This document shows positions 8,884 to 17,256 of a stretch of DNA of 52,419 nt, piece after piece. The position numbers and the translations under genes are program-made. Numbering within the stretch: the first letter of the stretch is position 1; each line of letters opens with the position of its first letter. The notes below the pieces were generated by a model. That model was not told where the DNA came from, ran no database searches, and saw nothing but the letters and a program-made list of their open reading frames with translations. The stretch is from JAYZAP01 sp964645285 (GTDB taxonomy: Bacteria; Pseudomonadota; Alphaproteobacteria; JAAXGF01), in the NCBI GenBank assembly GCA_964645285.1, contig CAZYDR010000009.1:1-52419 (forward strand), read 5' to 3'.

Positions 8884-10361
8884 CGGAAGCCGCCCAACAG
8901 GCTCAGAGCGGCGATGCGGGCAACGTCCACGGTGACACTGGTATGGAGGCCGAAATAGATGCAGGCCGCCGCCAGGGTCAGGGTCGGCAGCAGCATGGCG
9001 AGGGGCGCCTCGGCAACCTCGCGGACACCGTCCTCCGGTTCGAGGAAGTAGGCCGCCTCGACCACCCGCCAGACATAGACCAGGGCGAGCAATGACCCGG
9101 CCGCCACGACAACCACCACCAACCAGCGGCCTTGCTCGATCGCCGCCAGCATCAGATACCATTTGCTGATGAAACCGACCGTCAGGGGCACGCCCACCAG
9201 GCTCATACCGCCGACGACAAACGCCCCCATGGTCAACGGCATGCGCCAACCAAGGCCGCGGATCGACGCCAGATCGACTGCGCCCATGCGATGGAACACA
9301 CAAGCCAGCACAAGGAACAGAGCGCCCTTCATGGCGCCGTGGTTGAACAGATGAACCAGGGCGGCAATCAGGCCGGTGACGCTGGCAAAGCTCAGACCCA
9401 AGGCGATATAGCCGATCTGGGCGACACTCGAATAGGCCAGTATGCGTTTCAGGTTGGTCTGGAAGATGGCAACCAGGGAGCCGACGATAATGGCGATCAA
9501 GGCGAGGGGGCGGAGGATTTCGCCCAGCGGCATGAGCTCGAATGAGAACTCAGCGCCGAATACCGTGAATACAAAGCGCGCCAGGACGTAGACGCCCACC
9601 TTGGTCGCCGTCGCCGCCATGAACGCGGCGACCACCGACGGCGCGAATGTGTAAGCGTTGGGCAGCCAGATATGCAGCGGGAACAGGGCGAGCTTGATAG
9701 CGCCGCCGATGACGATGAAGGCGAAGGCCGCCCGCACCGGTCTGAGGCCGTAAAGCTCAGGCAGGCGGTTCGCCAGATCGGCCATGTTCAGGGTGCCGGT
9801 CATCATGTAGAGCAAACCGATGCCGATCAGGATGAAGGTCGCCCCGATGGTGCCGAGGATGAGGTACTGGAAAGCCGCCTTCAGGGCGCGACGGTCCGAA
9901 CCCATGGCCACCAGGGTGTAGCTGGCGAGAGACGATATTTCGAGGAAAACATACAAATTGAAAGCGTCACCGGTGATGACAATGCCGAGGAACCCGGTCA
10001 GGGCCAGCAAGTAGGCGGTGAAGAACAATGGCTGGCGATCCGCGGCGACCTCACGGATGACGTTGTGGTAGAGCGCCGGCGTGACCATGGCGGCGATGCC
10101 GGCAACCAGCACCAGCATCAGCGCGCTCATGCGGTCGATCCGGTATTCGATGCCCCAGGGCGCGGCCCAACCGCCCATGGCGTAGCTCAAAGGCCCGGCG
10201 GCGCTGACCTGAACCAGAAGCATGACCGCTATGATCAGGGCCAGCCAGGCGACGACAGTGGTCAATAGCCAAGCCACCCGGCCGCCGGGGATCAAGGCGC
10301 ACAGGGGCGCCGCGATCAACGGCACGACGACCTGCAGGGCAGGCAGGTTGGCGGTGATCAT
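8880..10361 (-). CDS. mrpD: Cation/proton antiporter subunit D
   Basis: The 493-residue polytopic protein matches MrpD/MnhD. It keeps the transmembrane glutamate (NLYVFLEISSLAS), the paired lysine (AIKLALFPLHIWLP) and the later lysine (ATKVGVYVLARF). These residues carry protons in MrpA/D and NuoL/M/N. It overlaps mrpC by 4 bases upstream and the next antiporter gene by 4 bases downstream. In canonical Mrp, MrpD works with MrpA; here no full-length MrpA is present, and its role may be filled by the two further antiporter subunits downstream. Confidence 0.92.
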   Translation of the reverse strand: MITANLPALQVVVPLIAAPLCALIPGGRVAWLLTTVVAWLALIIAVMLLVQVSAAGPLSYAMGGWAAPWGIEYRIDRMSALMLVLVAGIAAMVTPALYHNVIREVAADRQPLFFTAYLLALTGFLGIVITGDAFNLYVFLEISSLASYTLVAMGSDRRALKAAFQYLILGTIGATFILIGIGLLYMMTGTLNMADLANRLPELYGLRPVRAAFAFIVIGGAIKLALFPLHIWLPNAYTFAPSVVAAFMAATATKVGVYVLARFVFTVFGAEFSFELMPLGEILRPLALIAIIVGSLVAIFQTNLKRILAYSSVAQIGYIALGLSFASVTGLIAALVHLFNHGAMKGALFLVLACVFHRMGAVDLASIRGLGWRMPLTMGAFVVGGMSLVGVPLTVGFISKWYLMLAAIEQGRWLVVVVVAAGSLLALVYVWRVVEAAYFLEPEDGVREVAEAPLAMLLPTLTLAAACIYFGLHTSVTVDVARIAALSLLGGFR

Positions 10362-10711
10362 GATTTATCTCCGTCCACGAGTTCATCTTCTTCAATGCTG
10401 CCGTAGGCTTCCTTGATACGTACGATGAGCGCCAGACCCACGGCGGTGGTGGCCACGGCGACGACGATAGCCGTGAGAATGAGCACCGAGGGCAGGGGGT
10501 TGGAGTAGACCGACAAGCCTTCCTTGACGATGGGCGCGGTACCGCCGGCGACCTTACCCATGGTGATGTAGAGCAGGAACACGGCAGTCTGGAAGATGTT
10601 GAGGCCGACCAGCTTTTTCACCAGATTGGGCCGGGCAATGACTATATAGAGCCCGACCATCATCAGGGCGATGGCGATCCAATAGTTGTAGTGGCCGATG
10701 AAATCGAGCAT
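10358..10711 (-). CDS. mrpC: Cation/proton antiporter subunit C (NuoK-like)
   Basis: The 117-residue protein has three transmembrane helices and a charged tail, like MrpC and its homologue NuoK. The VGLNIFQTAVFL segment follows the family pattern. The gene overlaps mrpB by one base (TGATG) and mrpD by four, so expression is tightly coupled. MrpC forms part of the membrane platform next to MrpD/MrpA. The call is well supported by both sequence and position. Confidence 0.92.
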   Translation of the reverse strand: MLDFIGHYNYWIAIALMMVGLYIVIARPNLVKKLVGLNIFQTAVFLLYITMGKVAGGTAPIVKEGLSVYSNPLPSVLILTAIVVAVATTAVGLALIVRIKEAYGSIEEDELVDGDKS

Positions 10712-11127
10712 CAGCGGGGCCGGCCGGCGAAACTGGTGAATATGGCGATCATCACCGCCGACACGGTGACCCCGACGCCGAGTTCAACCAGCCAGATGCC
10801 GATATGGTTGCCGCTGGCCGAATTATCGGCAAAGGCCGCGTATTTCAGGTAATTGCCGCCCATGATCATGGCTGCGACGCCGACGCCGGCGAAGAGCAAC
10901 ACACCGAGGGCTGCGAGGATCAGGGTCAGCCGGGGCGGCACCACTCGGCGCGCATTGCCGATGCCGTAGACCAGACCGTAAAGCACAAAGGCCGAGGCGA
11001 AGATGACACCGGCCTGAAAACCGCCGCCGGGTCCATAGTCGCCGTGGGTCTGCACATAGAGGCCGAACAGCAGAATGAATGGGATCAACAGCTTGGAAAA
11101 GGCCCGCAGGACGACGTTCTCATTCAT
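10711..11127 (-). CDS. mrpB: Cation/proton antiporter subunit B
   Basis: The 138-residue protein has four hydrophobic helices and the GDYGPGGGFQAGV motif diagnostic of MnhB/MrpB. It overlaps the upstream MrpA-C-terminus-like gene by four bases and mrpC by one. MrpB is an integral subunit of the antiporter complex in the cytoplasmic membrane. Its presence together with C, D, E, F and G shows that the set is of Mrp type rather than a plain NADH dehydrogenase fragment. Confidence 0.92.
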   Translation of the reverse strand: MNENVVLRAFSKLLIPFILLFGLYVQTHGDYGPGGGFQAGVIFASAFVLYGLVYGIGNARRVVPPRLTLILAALGVLLFAGVGVAAMIMGGNYLKYAAFADNSASGNHIGIWLVELGVGVTVSAVMIAIFTSFAGRPR

Positions 11128-11687
11128 GAGCGGTCCTCCATCTGGTCGTCATCGTCCTCATGACGACGACCGCGCCCGACCAACAAGAACACTGCGATGC
11201 CGGCGGCGAAAATCACCGTGGTCTCGCCCAGGGTGTCGTAGCCGCGATAGCTCGCCAGCACGGCGGTGACCATATTGGGCACACCAATTTCTTCGCGCAT
11301 GTCGACCACGTAACGGGGCGCCACATGATGATGGATCGGGGCGTCAGGCGCGCCCATGAACGGCATGTCCCCCGTAGCGTAGACCAGCGCCGCGCCGGTA
11401 GCCAACACCGCCGCCAAGGCCAGCCACGAAATACCCGGCCGGTATTTCTCTTCGCGTCCGGTGAGAGCGATGGCGGCGAGCATGAGAATTGTGGTGATGC
11501 CGGCGCCGACGGCGGCTTCCGTGAAGGCCACGTCGACCGCGTCGAGCACCACCCAGACCAGGGCCATGAGCAGGCTATACAGCCCCAGCAACATGACCAC
11601 CGCCACCAGGTTGCGCAACCGGACAATGGCGAAGGCCGTGGCCAGGACCAAGGCCAGCAGCAGGGTATCGGGGACCGCGAAGATCAC
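11124..11687 (-). CDS. Stand-alone MrpA C-terminal-like subunit (DUF4040/MbhD-MbhE-like)
   Basis: The 187-residue membrane protein corresponds to the C-terminal part of MrpA. About residues 1-80 resemble the DUF4040 segment (LDAVDVAFTEAAVGAG motif), and residues 90-187 resemble the MbhE-like segment (GYDTLGETTVIF motif). The GTG start at 11687 overlaps the mrpG stop by four bases. A separate gene for this part, unlinked from a NuoL-like N-terminus, is the arrangement of energy-converting hydrogenase-type (Mbh/Mbs) modules and of divided Mrp operons. It overlaps mrpB by four bases. Confidence 0.87.
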   Translation of the reverse strand: MIFAVPDTLLLALVLATAFAIVRLRNLVAVVMLLGLYSLLMALVWVVLDAVDVAFTEAAVGAGITTILMLAAIALTGREEKYRPGISWLALAAVLATGAALVYATGDMPFMGAPDAPIHHHVAPRYVVDMREEIGVPNMVTAVLASYRGYDTLGETTVIFAAGIAVFLLVGRGRRHEDDDDQMEDRS

Positions 11688-12028
11688 GTCTTGTCCTCGG
11701 GCTCGGCAGTTTGGTCCGCACGCTCGTCGCGAGTCCAAGGTTTGATACCGCTAACCAGCGCCGCATGAGCCAGGGCATGGGCCGCGGTCGGGCTGGTGAG
11801 GAAGAGAAACACCAGAATCAGTACCAGCTTGATGGACACGGCGAACTCGTCACTCTGGAGCAGTAATCCGCCGATGGTCAGAGTCGCGCCCAGAGTGTCG
11901 ATGAGCCCCGCCGGATGGGTCCGGGAGAAGAAATCGGGCATGCGCACCAGACCGACGCTGCCGGTCATGACAGAGAACGCCCCGGCGATCAGCAGGGCCC
12001 AGCTCAGGACATCGAGGACGGCGCTCAT
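11684..12028 (-). CDS. mrpG: Cation/proton antiporter subunit G
   Basis: The 114-residue protein has three predicted helices and the family motif GLVRMPDFFSRTHPAG. MrpG is a small membrane subunit near MrpE and MrpF. It overlaps mrpF by 4 bases and the next gene by 4. The charged C-terminus (DERADQTAEPEDKT) is cytoplasmic in character. Confidently assigned. Confidence 0.93.
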   Translation of the reverse strand: MSAVLDVLSWALLIAGAFSVMTGSVGLVRMPDFFSRTHPAGLIDTLGATLTIGGLLLQSDEFAVSIKLVLILVFLFLTSPTAAHALAHAALVSGIKPWTRDERADQTAEPEDKT

Positions 12029-12294
12029 AGTTCAGTCTCGTCGCCCAGGCGACCGTGTTTGAACAGCTTCAAGGCGGCCAAGGTGCCGACGAAGTTTATC
12101 AAGGCGTAGACCAGGGCGAGATCGAGGAAATCCGGGCGTTCGGTCAGGAACCCGACCACCGCGATGAGCAATACCGTCTTCGTGCCTTGGACATTGATGG
12201 CGAGGATACGGTCGAACACGGTCGGGCCGTAGAACGCCCGCAGCAGGGAAAAAACCATGGAAATAATGATCGCGGCGGCGGCAAAGGCAAACAT
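12025..12294 (-). CDS. mrpF: Cation/proton antiporter subunit F
   Basis: The 89-residue, three-helix protein carries the family segment GPTVFDRILAINVQGTK. It starts five bases after the mrpE stop and overlaps mrpG by four bases. The ATG at 12294 gives the normal length. Along with E and G it forms the small-subunit end of the antiporter. An in-frame extension upstream exists but runs inside mrpE and has no family likeness. Confidence 0.92.
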   Translation of the reverse strand: MFAFAAAAIIISMVFSLLRAFYGPTVFDRILAINVQGTKTVLLIAVVGFLTERPDFLDLALVYALINFVGTLAALKLFKHGRLGDETEL

Positions 12295-12299
12295 GCTGG

Positions 12300-12770
12300 T
12301 CAACGCTCGATGCCGCGCACGCGCTGGTCCATGGCGCCTTGTTCGAGGTCGCGAAGGCCCTCGGACGACAGCGCGTGAACCAGGATGCGGCCGGGTTCGA
12401 CACTGGTGGAAATGGTTCCCGGCGTCAGAGTGATGGAGTTGGCGTAAACCGCTGTTCCAAGGTCGGATTTCTGGCTCGATGGCACCCAGTCGATGCACGG
12501 GTCGATATCCGGACCCCGGCTCAGCACCCGCCGCGCCACATCAAGGTTCGCGATGACGATCTGCCAGGCCAGCCAGGGCAGATAGGTAAACACCCGCCAA
12601 TTCAGGCTGAACGGCAGGGGCATGCCGTCGACCGCGTCCATGCGCAGTGCAATGGCGACTACCAGGCCGCAGCACAGCACCGCCAGACCCAGAAAGAAAG
12701 GACTGAAAAAGCCGGAAAGCAGGAGCCAGACGCTAAATAGCGCGCTGTATAAGCTTATCGCGCGAACCAC
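12300..12770 (-). CDS. mrpE: Cation/proton antiporter subunit E
   Basis: The 156-residue protein has two or three N-terminal helices and a conserved soluble C-terminal domain (SITLTPGTISTSVE motif), as in MnhE/MrpE. A GTG at 12770, preceded by AGGTAGCGGA, gives the usual family length; the in-frame stretch upstream is unlike MrpE. It is the first gene of the ten-gene antiporter operon, so its promoter should lie between here and the divergent cold-shock gene. Confidence 0.9.
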   Translation of the reverse strand: MVRAISLYSALFSVWLLLSGFFSPFFLGLAVLCCGLVVAIALRMDAVDGMPLPFSLNWRVFTYLPWLAWQIVIANLDVARRVLSRGPDIDPCIDWVPSSQKSDLGTAVYANSITLTPGTISTSVEPGRILVHALSSEGLRDLEQGAMDQRVRGIER

Positions 12771-13094
12771 TCCGCTACCTGTACCCCCTGTTTGCCTTGA
12801 ATTACATGTGGTTGCTTGGACGGTCAACCTCAACCCCGTGACGTGCCGATAAATCGCCCGGCACTCGTACGAATTCGCGGGATTATGCCCCAAGGATAAG
12901 TGCCCGCCAAGTTGGAATCGCCCCGTGTCCATGAAAGACGAAGCACCGAGTCGCCAATGAATCCGAGGGTTTCGCGTGTAATTGAGAGACTGTTGGTGCA
13001 GTTGTCGCAACGTCCGTTGTTACCTTAAGACACGGCGCGACAGCGATGAATTGTCGACACGAAACAATTATGTTACGTTAACCATACGGTTATC
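12771..13094. other. Divergent intergenic region between mrpE and the cold-shock gene
   Basis: No gene is supported here. It must hold the promoters for the antiporter operon (leftward) and the cold-shock gene (rightward). Just before the cold-shock start there is an inverted repeat TAACC-N4-GGTTA at 13079-13092, which includes TTAACCAT (13078-13085), the same octamer seen in the duplication upstream of the AOR run. I could not pick out confident -35/-10 elements. Confidence 0.5.
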
Positions 13095-13655
13095 ATGACA
13101 AGTCTTATGAACGAAGAGTTTCATAGCGTTGGGAGTGCGGGGGAAGAGACGCAGGTCGTCCGAGGCGTAATCAAATGGTTTAATGCCGAAAAGGGATTCG
13201 GTTTCATAATTCCCGAAGACGGTGCCGCGGATATCTTTCTACACCACTCGGTTCTCCGCGAAGCGGGGTTGAGCGTCATTGACGGTGGTGTCACAGTGGT
13301 TTGCGCCGTGGATTCCGGCGACAAAGGGCGCCAAGCCTCGCGAATTGTAGAAATCGACGCCTCAACCGCGACGCCGCGCCCGGAACAGCGGCCCCGCTCG
13401 CCCATGGGTTGCGACCGGCCACGCCATGCCATCCTCTCCGATGTCGGCGATTACGTTCCGGCCACGGTCAAGTGGTTCAATCCCAATAAGGGTTACGGTT
13501 TCCTGTCCCTCAACGACGGTACCCCCGACGTCTTCGTCCATATGCGGACCTTACGCCAGTTCGGCATCGTCGCTCTCGACCGCGGGCAGGAGGTCAAGGT
13601 TCGCATTGGCCAGAGCGAGCGCGGTCCCCAGGTTTCGGAAATTTCTGTAGACTGA
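13095..13655 (+). CDS. Cold-shock protein with two CSD domains
   Basis: The 186-residue protein has two cold-shock domains separated by a low-complexity linker of about 35 residues. The first (about residues 20-78) has KGFGFI and DIFLHH; the second (about 118-184) has KGYGFLSL and DVFVHM. These are the RNP1 and RNP2 nucleic-acid-binding motifs. Double-CSD proteins are an alphaproteobacterial feature and bind RNA or single-stranded DNA. The start could be 13095 or the ATG at 13107; neither has a strong Shine-Dalgarno. The palindrome immediately upstream may affect initiation. The DUF192 gene follows by 59 bases. Confidence 0.9.
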   Translation: MTSLMNEEFHSVGSAGEETQVVRGVIKWFNAEKGFGFIIPEDGAADIFLHHSVLREAGLSVIDGGVTVVCAVDSGDKGRQASRIVEIDASTATPRPEQRPRSPMGCDRPRHAILSDVGDYVPATVKWFNPNKGYGFLSLNDGTPDVFVHMRTLRQFGIVALDRGQEVKVRIGQSERGPQVSEISVD

Positions 13656-13714
13656 CACACTGATACCACGCACCATAATAAATCATATTTACAACGCATT
13701 GAGAGAACATATTC

Positions 13715-14194
13715 ATGTTTTCTGTTATCTTCGTACGACGATTTCTCGTGACCGCTGTGGTGCTGGCGACCAGCCTTTCCTTATGGCCGGCGGGCGCTGT
13801 CGCGGTCGAGTTCCCCAAAGCAAGTCTGGTGATTGCCACCGGGGCCGGCGAAGTGACCCTGAATGTCGAGATCGCCCGCAGCGCCGAGCAACGCAGCCAG
13901 GGACTGATGTTCCGCACGGCCATGGCGCCCGATGCCGGCATGCTGTTCATCTACCAGACATCAGGCACCATCAGCATGTGGATGAAGAACACCATTCTGT
14001 CTCTCGACATGCTGTTCATTGCCGGCGACGGGCGGATTACCCGTATCGTCCGCCACACCACGCCCATGTCCGAGGCGGTGATCGGCTCGCGCGGCGTGGT
14101 CCGGGCGGTGCTCGAGTTCAACGCCGGCGCCGCCAGGCGATTAGGTATCAAGGCTGGTGACCGCGTTGACCTGCTACCATTCCTCACACCATAG
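13715..14194 (+). CDS. DUF192 family secreted protein
   Basis: The 159-residue protein has an N-terminal signal sequence (about residues 1-30, ending AVAVEF) and a DUF192 domain with the characteristic SQGLMFR, GMLFIY and MWMKNT motifs. The biochemical function of DUF192 is unknown; the domain is small, all-beta and exported. Pairing with a cold-shock gene is a common arrangement in alphaproteobacteria as I recall it. No regulatory element of its own is evident in the 59-base gap. Confidence 0.88.
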   Translation: MFSVIFVRRFLVTAVVLATSLSLWPAGAVAVEFPKASLVIATGAGEVTLNVEIARSAEQRSQGLMFRTAMAPDAGMLFIYQTSGTISMWMKNTILSLDMLFIAGDGRITRIVRHTTPMSEAVIGSRGVVRAVLEFNAGAARRLGIKAGDRVDLLPFLTP

Positions 14195-14245
14195 CTAAAT
14201 TTCTGCCGATCCCCGATGCGGCCTATTGGTGACTAAGCGAGTTCG

Positions 14246-15418
14246 ATGACGCGTATGAATTGGATCAAGCCGTTTTGGATCATCAGCCTGCTCACGGCGC
14301 TCACACTCGAGGGTTCCTCAATACTTGCTTCAAAGGCCGGTCTGTTACTTTTCAATGATCCCCCGGCGTACACGATGCAGCCTCCTACCGGGCTGAATTG
14401 GAGAAACGAGAAGTACGCGTGGGGCACGTGGCACAAGACCAATGCTACGGACCGGCATGTTAGCCGGTGTTTCGATGTCCGGTATCAGTCGAACGATGTC
14501 GGCGCACGCGACAGTGACGACTACAAGGAGATAGACGGGGGAAACAATGTCGCCGTTCTAGGGGATAGTTTTGTAGAGGGGTACGGTATCGATTTGGACC
14601 AGACCTTTGCCCGCATGCTGGAGCATTCTTACGGAAAGAAAGGCCTTAACTTTGGCGCGACAGGGGCGTTTGGTCCGGTCCAGCAATATTTAATTTATGA
14701 CGGTCTGGTTTCCCAAATCCCTCATAACGAAATTGTTTATTTTTTTCTTCCGGCCAACGATTTTAGCGATAACGCCGACACATCGATGGATAGCTTCGCC
14801 GGTCGATTCAGGCCTTACTTCACTAAAGCCGAGCCGGTCATCGAAGACGGCGGCAACGACTCCTACCAGATAATCTATCCACCCGACGCAACTCCAAGCG
14901 ACTCATACCCAAGCGGCATGTTTGGCGGCCCAAACGTCAACTACCTCGCACGAATTTAATGGGCTATACCTGGTCTGCCAACGTCCTGCGAACTATGAAC
15001 TATTTGTTCTTTGTCGAAAAGTTTCACGACAGCAACGACCCCGGCAATGAAGGGTATTTTTATGACGACGAGTATTCCGTTAACGGCGCACTGTACTATG
15101 TTGATAAATTGCTCATGGCTGCTCCCGGGAACTTCAAAAAAAACGCTCGTCATCATTCCAGATCAACGAGATATTGCTAATATTCTAAGAACAGGATGGG
15201 GCTACAAACAATTGCGTTGGTACCAGCAACTGAAACAGATGTCGGCAAGAAACAACGTGAGATTCGTTGATCTGGCGTTGGATGAAAATGACAATAAATC
15301 ACGCGATTATTTGAGCCATGGATTGCATAATTGGTTCCTATCCTGCGACCCTCACTGGAACGCTGCTGGAAACCAGGCGGCGCTACGTCGTTTTTTGGGA
15401 ACCGAAGCGGCGTTCTGA
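14246..15418 (+). pseudogene. SGNH-hydrolase-like gene broken by two frameshifts
   Basis: Three reading frames join into one protein of about 390 residues. The first (14246-14959) has an N-terminal hydrophobic anchor and the block I motif VLGDSFVEGYG. The second (14959 to about 15137) continues the fold. The third (about 15137-15418) ends with DPHWNAAGN, the catalytic Asp/His block of SGNH and AlgX-like proteins. The first break is at a TTT run near 14955-14957, the second in a run of eight A near 15139. One extra T and one fewer A would restore one frame. The region is more AT-rich than its neighbours, which hints at transfer. Sequencing error is a fair alternative. Confidence 0.75.
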
Positions 15419-15438
15419 CGACCTCGCATGAGGTCGTC
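15417..15438 (+). terminator. Perfect 9-bp hairpin at the end of the SGNH gene
   Basis: GACGACCTC at 15417-15425 pairs perfectly with GAGGTCGTC at 15430-15438 around a 4-base loop. It overlaps the stop codon of the SGNH reading frame. No U-tract follows, so it is at best a weak intrinsic terminator or a 3'-end-stabilising hairpin. The tRNA-Pro gene begins 75 bases downstream. Confidence 0.45.
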
Positions 15439-15513
15439 CTCGCAACGAACAACGCGGGCCCGCTTGTGGCGGCGGGCGGCTTCGTGTATTCGAAGCTCGG
15501 ACATTCAAATCCA

Positions 15514-15590
15514 CGGGGCGTAGCGCAGCCTGGTAGCGCACCTGCTTTGGGAGCAGGGGGTCACAGGTTCAAATCCTGTCGCCCCGACCA
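15514..15590 (+). tRNA. tRNA-Pro(TGG)
   Basis: The 77-base cloverleaf includes an encoded CCA end. The acceptor stem begins CGGGGCG and closes with CGCCCCG. The anticodon loop TTTGGGA gives anticodon TGG at 15548-15550, and the T-arm has GGTTCAAATCC. All stems pair well. The gene stands alone between the SGNH gene and the MttB gene. Confidence 0.97.
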
Positions 15591-15714
15591 ATCTTGGAAT
15601 TTATGCTTGGCGGGTCCATCGTTGGGCCTTGCCAAGGCGGTGCGGTTGCGTGCAGATTGACAGTAATAATACCTGCGGGGTCACTTCAGTATACACTGAC
15701 CTGAGAGAGCCGCC

Positions 15715-17256
15715 ATGCTAGAGACTGCCGCGACCGACAACGCCCCCTTGACCTCACGCGGGCGGGCCCGGAGCCGGGCTCGGGACCGCGCCAAACGCAA
15801 CGCCATTGTCGGCCAACCGAAACCGACCTTGCACCGCAGCCTTGCCGACTACGACGCCTTTCCCATGGAAATGGTGGCCGAAACCCACGAGCAGGTCTTG
15901 TCTTTGGTCGAAGACCTCGGCATCGAATTCTGCGACGAGGAGTCTCTGGCCCTGTGGCGTCAGGCCGGGGCGACGGTCGAAGGCGCCCTAGTCAAGGTTC
16001 CCGGTGAGTTGCTCATGGGGTTGCTCGAAACCGTGCCCTCCGAATTTACCCTGGCCGCCCGCAATCCGGCCCGCAGCGTCATAATCGGCGGCCGCAATAC
16101 GGTGTGCGGGCCGGGTTACGGCGCCCCCAATGTGGTCGACCTCGACTGGCAGCGGCGGCCGGCAACCCTGGAGGATCTCGAAAACTTCTACCGCCTGACC
16201 CACACGGCCCCGGCCATACAGGTCAACGGCGGTGTCATCGTTGAGCCCACGGACATCGCCATACCGCTGCGCCACCTGCATATGGTGGCCCAGGCATTTC
16301 GCCTCACCGACAAGCCGGTGCTGGGTCGGGTAACCTCGGCCGAGCGGGCGGAGGACGCCATCGCCATGGCAGAGATCGTGTTCGGCGAGGAGTTTGTCCA
16401 TAATCACCCAGTCTATATCGGCCTGATCAACAGCAATTCACCCCGGGTCTGGGACGAGACCATGCTCGATGCCCTGAAAACATACGCCCGGGCGGGCCAG
16501 GCCGTATTGGTTCAACCTTTTTCCATGATGGGCGCCAGCATGCCGGCCAATTTCGTTGCCGCCACGGTCCAGGCCTGCGCCGAAGCTCTGGTCGCCATCG
16601 CCCTGATACAGATTATTCGCCCCGGTGCGCCCGTCATCATGGGCAGCGGCGCCGGCACCGCATCCATGAAAACCGGCGGCCCCATGGCGGCATCCACCTG
16701 CAGCTTCTGGGCCCTGTTCCTAGGTTCCCAGATGTGCCGCTTCTACCGCATACCGAAGCGCGCCATCGTCGGGGCCTCCTGTTCCAAGCACCCGGATATG
16801 TACGCTGGCTATGAAGGTGGATTGTCGGCCATGGCGACCATGCTGGCGGGCTCCGCCTTCGTCAATCACACCGGCGGCATGCTCGAAGGCCTGCTGACCA
16901 TGAGCTACGCCAAATGCGCGGTGGATTACGAAATCATGGATATCATGAACGTGACCATCGGCGACGACGACCGCCATGGCGCCGAAGAGGCTCTGGCGAC
17001 GATCCCGGACATCGAGCCTGGTGGCCACTTCCTGGGCACCGCCCACACCCTGGCTCATTATCCTTTTCAGCCGGAACTGCAGGACTACAACACCTTCGAA
17101 CAATGGGACGAAGAAGGTCGCGTCAACACCGACGAACGCGGCCGCCGCCACGCCAAGGCCCTGCTCGAGGCCTTCGAGGCGCCGCCGATCGACCCGGCCA
17201 TCGACGAGGAACTGGGGGCGTTCGTTGAGCGGCGGAGTAGGGAACTGGAAGCTTAG
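15715..17256 (+). CDS. MttB-family (non-pyrrolysine) methyltransferase
   Basis: The 513-residue protein belongs to the trimethylamine methyltransferase MttB superfamily. Family landmarks include the GYGAPNV, QPFSMMGASMP and GSGAGTASMKTGGP segments. It has no internal TAG, so it is one of the many homologues without pyrrolysine; characterised ones demethylate quaternary amines such as glycine betaine and pass the methyl group to a corrinoid protein. No corrinoid protein lies nearby, so substrate and acceptor are unknown. The stop overlaps the convergent aminotransferase stop by 4 bases. The N-terminal 30 residues are Arg-rich and probably disordered. Confidence 0.87.
   Translation: MLETAATDNAPLTSRGRARSRARDRAKRNAIVGQPKPTLHRSLADYDAFPMEMVAETHEQVLSLVEDLGIEFCDEESLALWRQAGATVEGALVKVPGELLMGLLETVPSEFTLAARNPARSVIIGGRNTVCGPGYGAPNVVDLDWQRRPATLEDLENFYRLTHTAPAIQVNGGVIVEPTDIAIPLRHLHMVAQAFRLTDKPVLGRVTSAERAEDAIAMAEIVFGEEFVHNHPVYIGLINSNSPRVWDETMLDALKTYARAGQAVLVQPFSMMGASMPANFVAATVQACAEALVAIALIQIIRPGAPVIMGSGAGTASMKTGGPMAASTCSFWALFLGSQMCRFYRIPKRAIVGASCSKHPDMYAGYEGGLSAMATMLAGSAFVNHTGGMLEGLLTMSYAKCAVDYEIMDIMNVTIGDDDRHGAEEALATIPDIEPGGHFLGTAHTLAHYPFQPELQDYNTFEQWDEEGRVNTDERGRRHAKALLEAFEAPPIDPAIDEELGAFVERRSRELEA

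Noticed and set aside
12771..13010. N-terminal extension of MrpE by about 80 residues
   Set aside because: The frame stays open, but the sequence is unlike any MrpE, and a GTG with a ribosome-binding site at 12770 gives the normal length.
15657..15700. Sigma-70 promoter (TTGACA with a TATACA) upstream of the MttB gene
   Set aside because: The two hexamers are 27 bases apart, far beyond the usual 16-18, so the pair is not a credible promoter.
15715..17256. Possible pyrrolysine-containing trimethylamine methyltransferase
   Set aside because: The frame has no internal TAG and the only TAG is the real stop at 17254-17256; it is a non-pyrrolysine MttB homologue.
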